Positions 62,957 through 64,000 of a DNA stretch of 64,000 bases are shown here, one piece after another. The DNA is taken from NCBI RefSeq assembly GCF_011493005.1, contig NZ_CP049157.1, positions 1,922,001 through 1,986,000 on the forward strand, in the 5' to 3' direction. Source of the stretch: Caballeronia sp. SBC1. GTDB taxonomy: Bacteria; Pseudomonadota; Gammaproteobacteria; Burkholderiales; Burkholderiaceae. The translations under genes and the position numbers were made by a program. Numbering within the stretch: the stretch's first letter is position 1; each line of letters opens with the position of its first letter. The notes beneath the pieces were generated by a model, which saw nothing but the letters and a program-made list of their open reading frames with translations, had not been told where the DNA came from and searched no databases.

Positions 62957-64000
62957 ATGCCACGTTCCGACTGGACCCGTGAAGCGATTCGCAAGATTGA
63001 AGCGGACTTCAACCGCTCTGCCGATACCCACCTGATTCCACTGGACCTGCCCGGTTATCCAGCTATTCGCTTCTATTTCAAGGACGAATCGAGCCATCCG
63101 ACCGGGAGCCTGAAACATCGTCTGGCGCGATCCTTGTTTCTCTACGCGCTATGCAATGGCTGGCTGCGCGAACAAAGCACGATTGTTGAAGCGTCCAGCG
63201 GATCAACGGCTATCTCCGAAGCGTATTTCGCGAGACTGCTCGGCTTGCCGTTTGTCGCGGTCATTCCAGCGGGCACATCGAGGATGAAAATCGAGGCGAT
63301 CGAGTTCTACGGCGGGCGCTGCCATCTGGTCTCCAACCCCGCGGATATCTATACGGAATCGCATCGGCTCGCGGCGGAGACCGGTGGCCATTTCATGGAC
63401 CAGTTCACCTACGCCGAACGTGCGACCGACTGGCGGGCCAACAACAATATCGCGGAGTCAATCTTCAAACAAATGGACGACGAGGAGCACCCCGTGCCAG
63501 CGCGGCTCGTCTCCAGCGGCGGCACCGGCGGGACGATCGCCACGTTGGGCCGCTACGTAGCATACCGGCGGCATACCACGCGCATTCTTTGCGCCGATCC
63601 CGAGAATTCGGTATTTTTCGATTATTTCAAAAGCACGCTCGCAGGCACGCCGGACAGCAGCCTGACACTTGATGTCTGATCGAAGATTGAAGGCATTGGC
63701 CGTCCGCGTGTTGAACGCTCCTTCATTCCGACGTGTATCGATGCCATGCTCAAGGTGCCCGACCCGTTGTCGTTTGCTGCAATGCGCTACTTGGCCGGGC
63801 GCTTCGGGCGCCGCGTCGGCGGTTCGACAGGGACCAATTTTGTCGGTGTCCTGTATCTGGCCGAGCGCATGAAGCAGGCGGGCGAACAGGGTGCCATCGT
63901 CAGCCTGATTTGCGATAGCGGTGAACGTTATAGCAACACCTACTACGACAATGCCTGGTACCAGGCGCAAGGAATTCCGGTCGATCAGCCCGATGCGCTG
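62957..64000 (+). pseudogene. PLP-dependent cysteine-synthase-like enzyme, internal TGA, runs off window
   Basis: The frame from ATG 62957 encodes a type II PLP enzyme. [16 protein letters not shown] carries the Schiff-base Lys K53, [18 protein letters not shown] and [10 protein letters not shown] bind substrate and phosphate. At 63677-63679 an in-frame TGA follows SLTLDV. The same frame then continues without interruption as SKIEGIGRPRVERSFIPTCI and later STGTNFVGVLYLAERM and LICDSGERYSNTYYD to the window end, all expected C-terminal sequence. The gene is therefore split by one nonsense codon (CGA or GGA to TGA). Sequencing error, readthrough or recent inactivation are possible; the last seems most likely. 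Confidence 0.82.

Noticed and set aside
63677-63679. TGA as a selenocysteine codon in the PLP enzyme
   Set aside because: Type II PLP enzymes are not known selenoproteins, and no bacterial SECIS-like hairpin was evident just downstream; a nonsense mutation or sequencing error is simpler.
1-64000. tRNA, rRNA, CRISPR arrays, replication origins, prophage structural genes
   Set aside because: No conserved tRNA arm pattern, regular spaced repeat, iteron cluster or phage structural protein was seen by eye in the window.

Overview
The window looks like an accessory-rich segment of a Burkholderiaceae genome, most like Paraburkholderia or Caballeronia. Evidence is the high-GC codon use, the many LysR regulators, the gsi-type peptide importer with its peptidase genes, the transglutaminase/ATP-grasp locus and the gltIJKL-type amino-acid transporter. 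No rRNA, tRNA, replication or core housekeeping gene was seen, which fits a secondary chromosome or megaplasmid, but this is inference.

Layout. 1-2.6 kb is a mobile-element graveyard: a tyrosine-recombinase fragment, a frameshifted ISKra4-family transposase with a pRiA4b-Orf3-like companion, and C-terminal scraps of an amidohydrolase and a Tn3-family transposase. 2.6-10.0 kb holds an AraC-type regulator divergent from an apparent catabolic unit: PhzF-like isomerase, ornithine-cyclodeaminase-like enzyme, polar amino-acid binding protein, class II aldolase, two permeases and an ATPase. 10.1-14.1 kb is a decay zone: an intact ISNCY-type element, then truncated aminotransferase, SDR and unrecognised fragments around one intact cytochrome b561. 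14.1-16.4 kb is a large c-type-haem lipoprotein gene with a terminator-like hairpin in its leader. 17.7-21.6 kb carries an M3 oligopeptidase, an ankyrin protein and a second PhzF-like gene. 21.7-31.2 kb (minus) is a peptide/glutathione-type import operon: RpiR regulator, isoaspartyl peptidase, gsiABCD, P1 aminopeptidase and M55 D-aminopeptidase. 31.5-42.5 kb holds a small His-rich membrane protein, a NodT-MFP-RND efflux operon, an MFS exporter with a divergent LysR gene, and a LysR/GST divergent pair.

42.6-51.9 kb is the most interesting block: three transglutaminase-fold proteins, a circularly permuted ATP-grasp/alpha-E fusion, and a zinc-ribbon HExxH peptidase. Related clusters have been predicted by comparative genomics to make or attach short peptides; I know of no settled function. 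52-59.8 kb has a flavin reductase, a VOC protein, LysR regulators, two small unknown proteins, and a LuxR-type regulator divergent from a tryptophan-2-monooxygenase-like flavoenzyme, flanked by two near-identical palindromes. 60-64 kb has an HPP-like membrane protein, a zinc alcohol dehydrogenase, and a PLP-dependent cysteine-synthase-like gene interrupted by an in-frame TGA and running off the window.

The theme is uptake and processing of amino acids and peptides (two ABC importers, five peptidases, two PhzF proteins, an amino-acid oxidase) together with efflux. All function calls come from reading protein motifs; no database search was possible.
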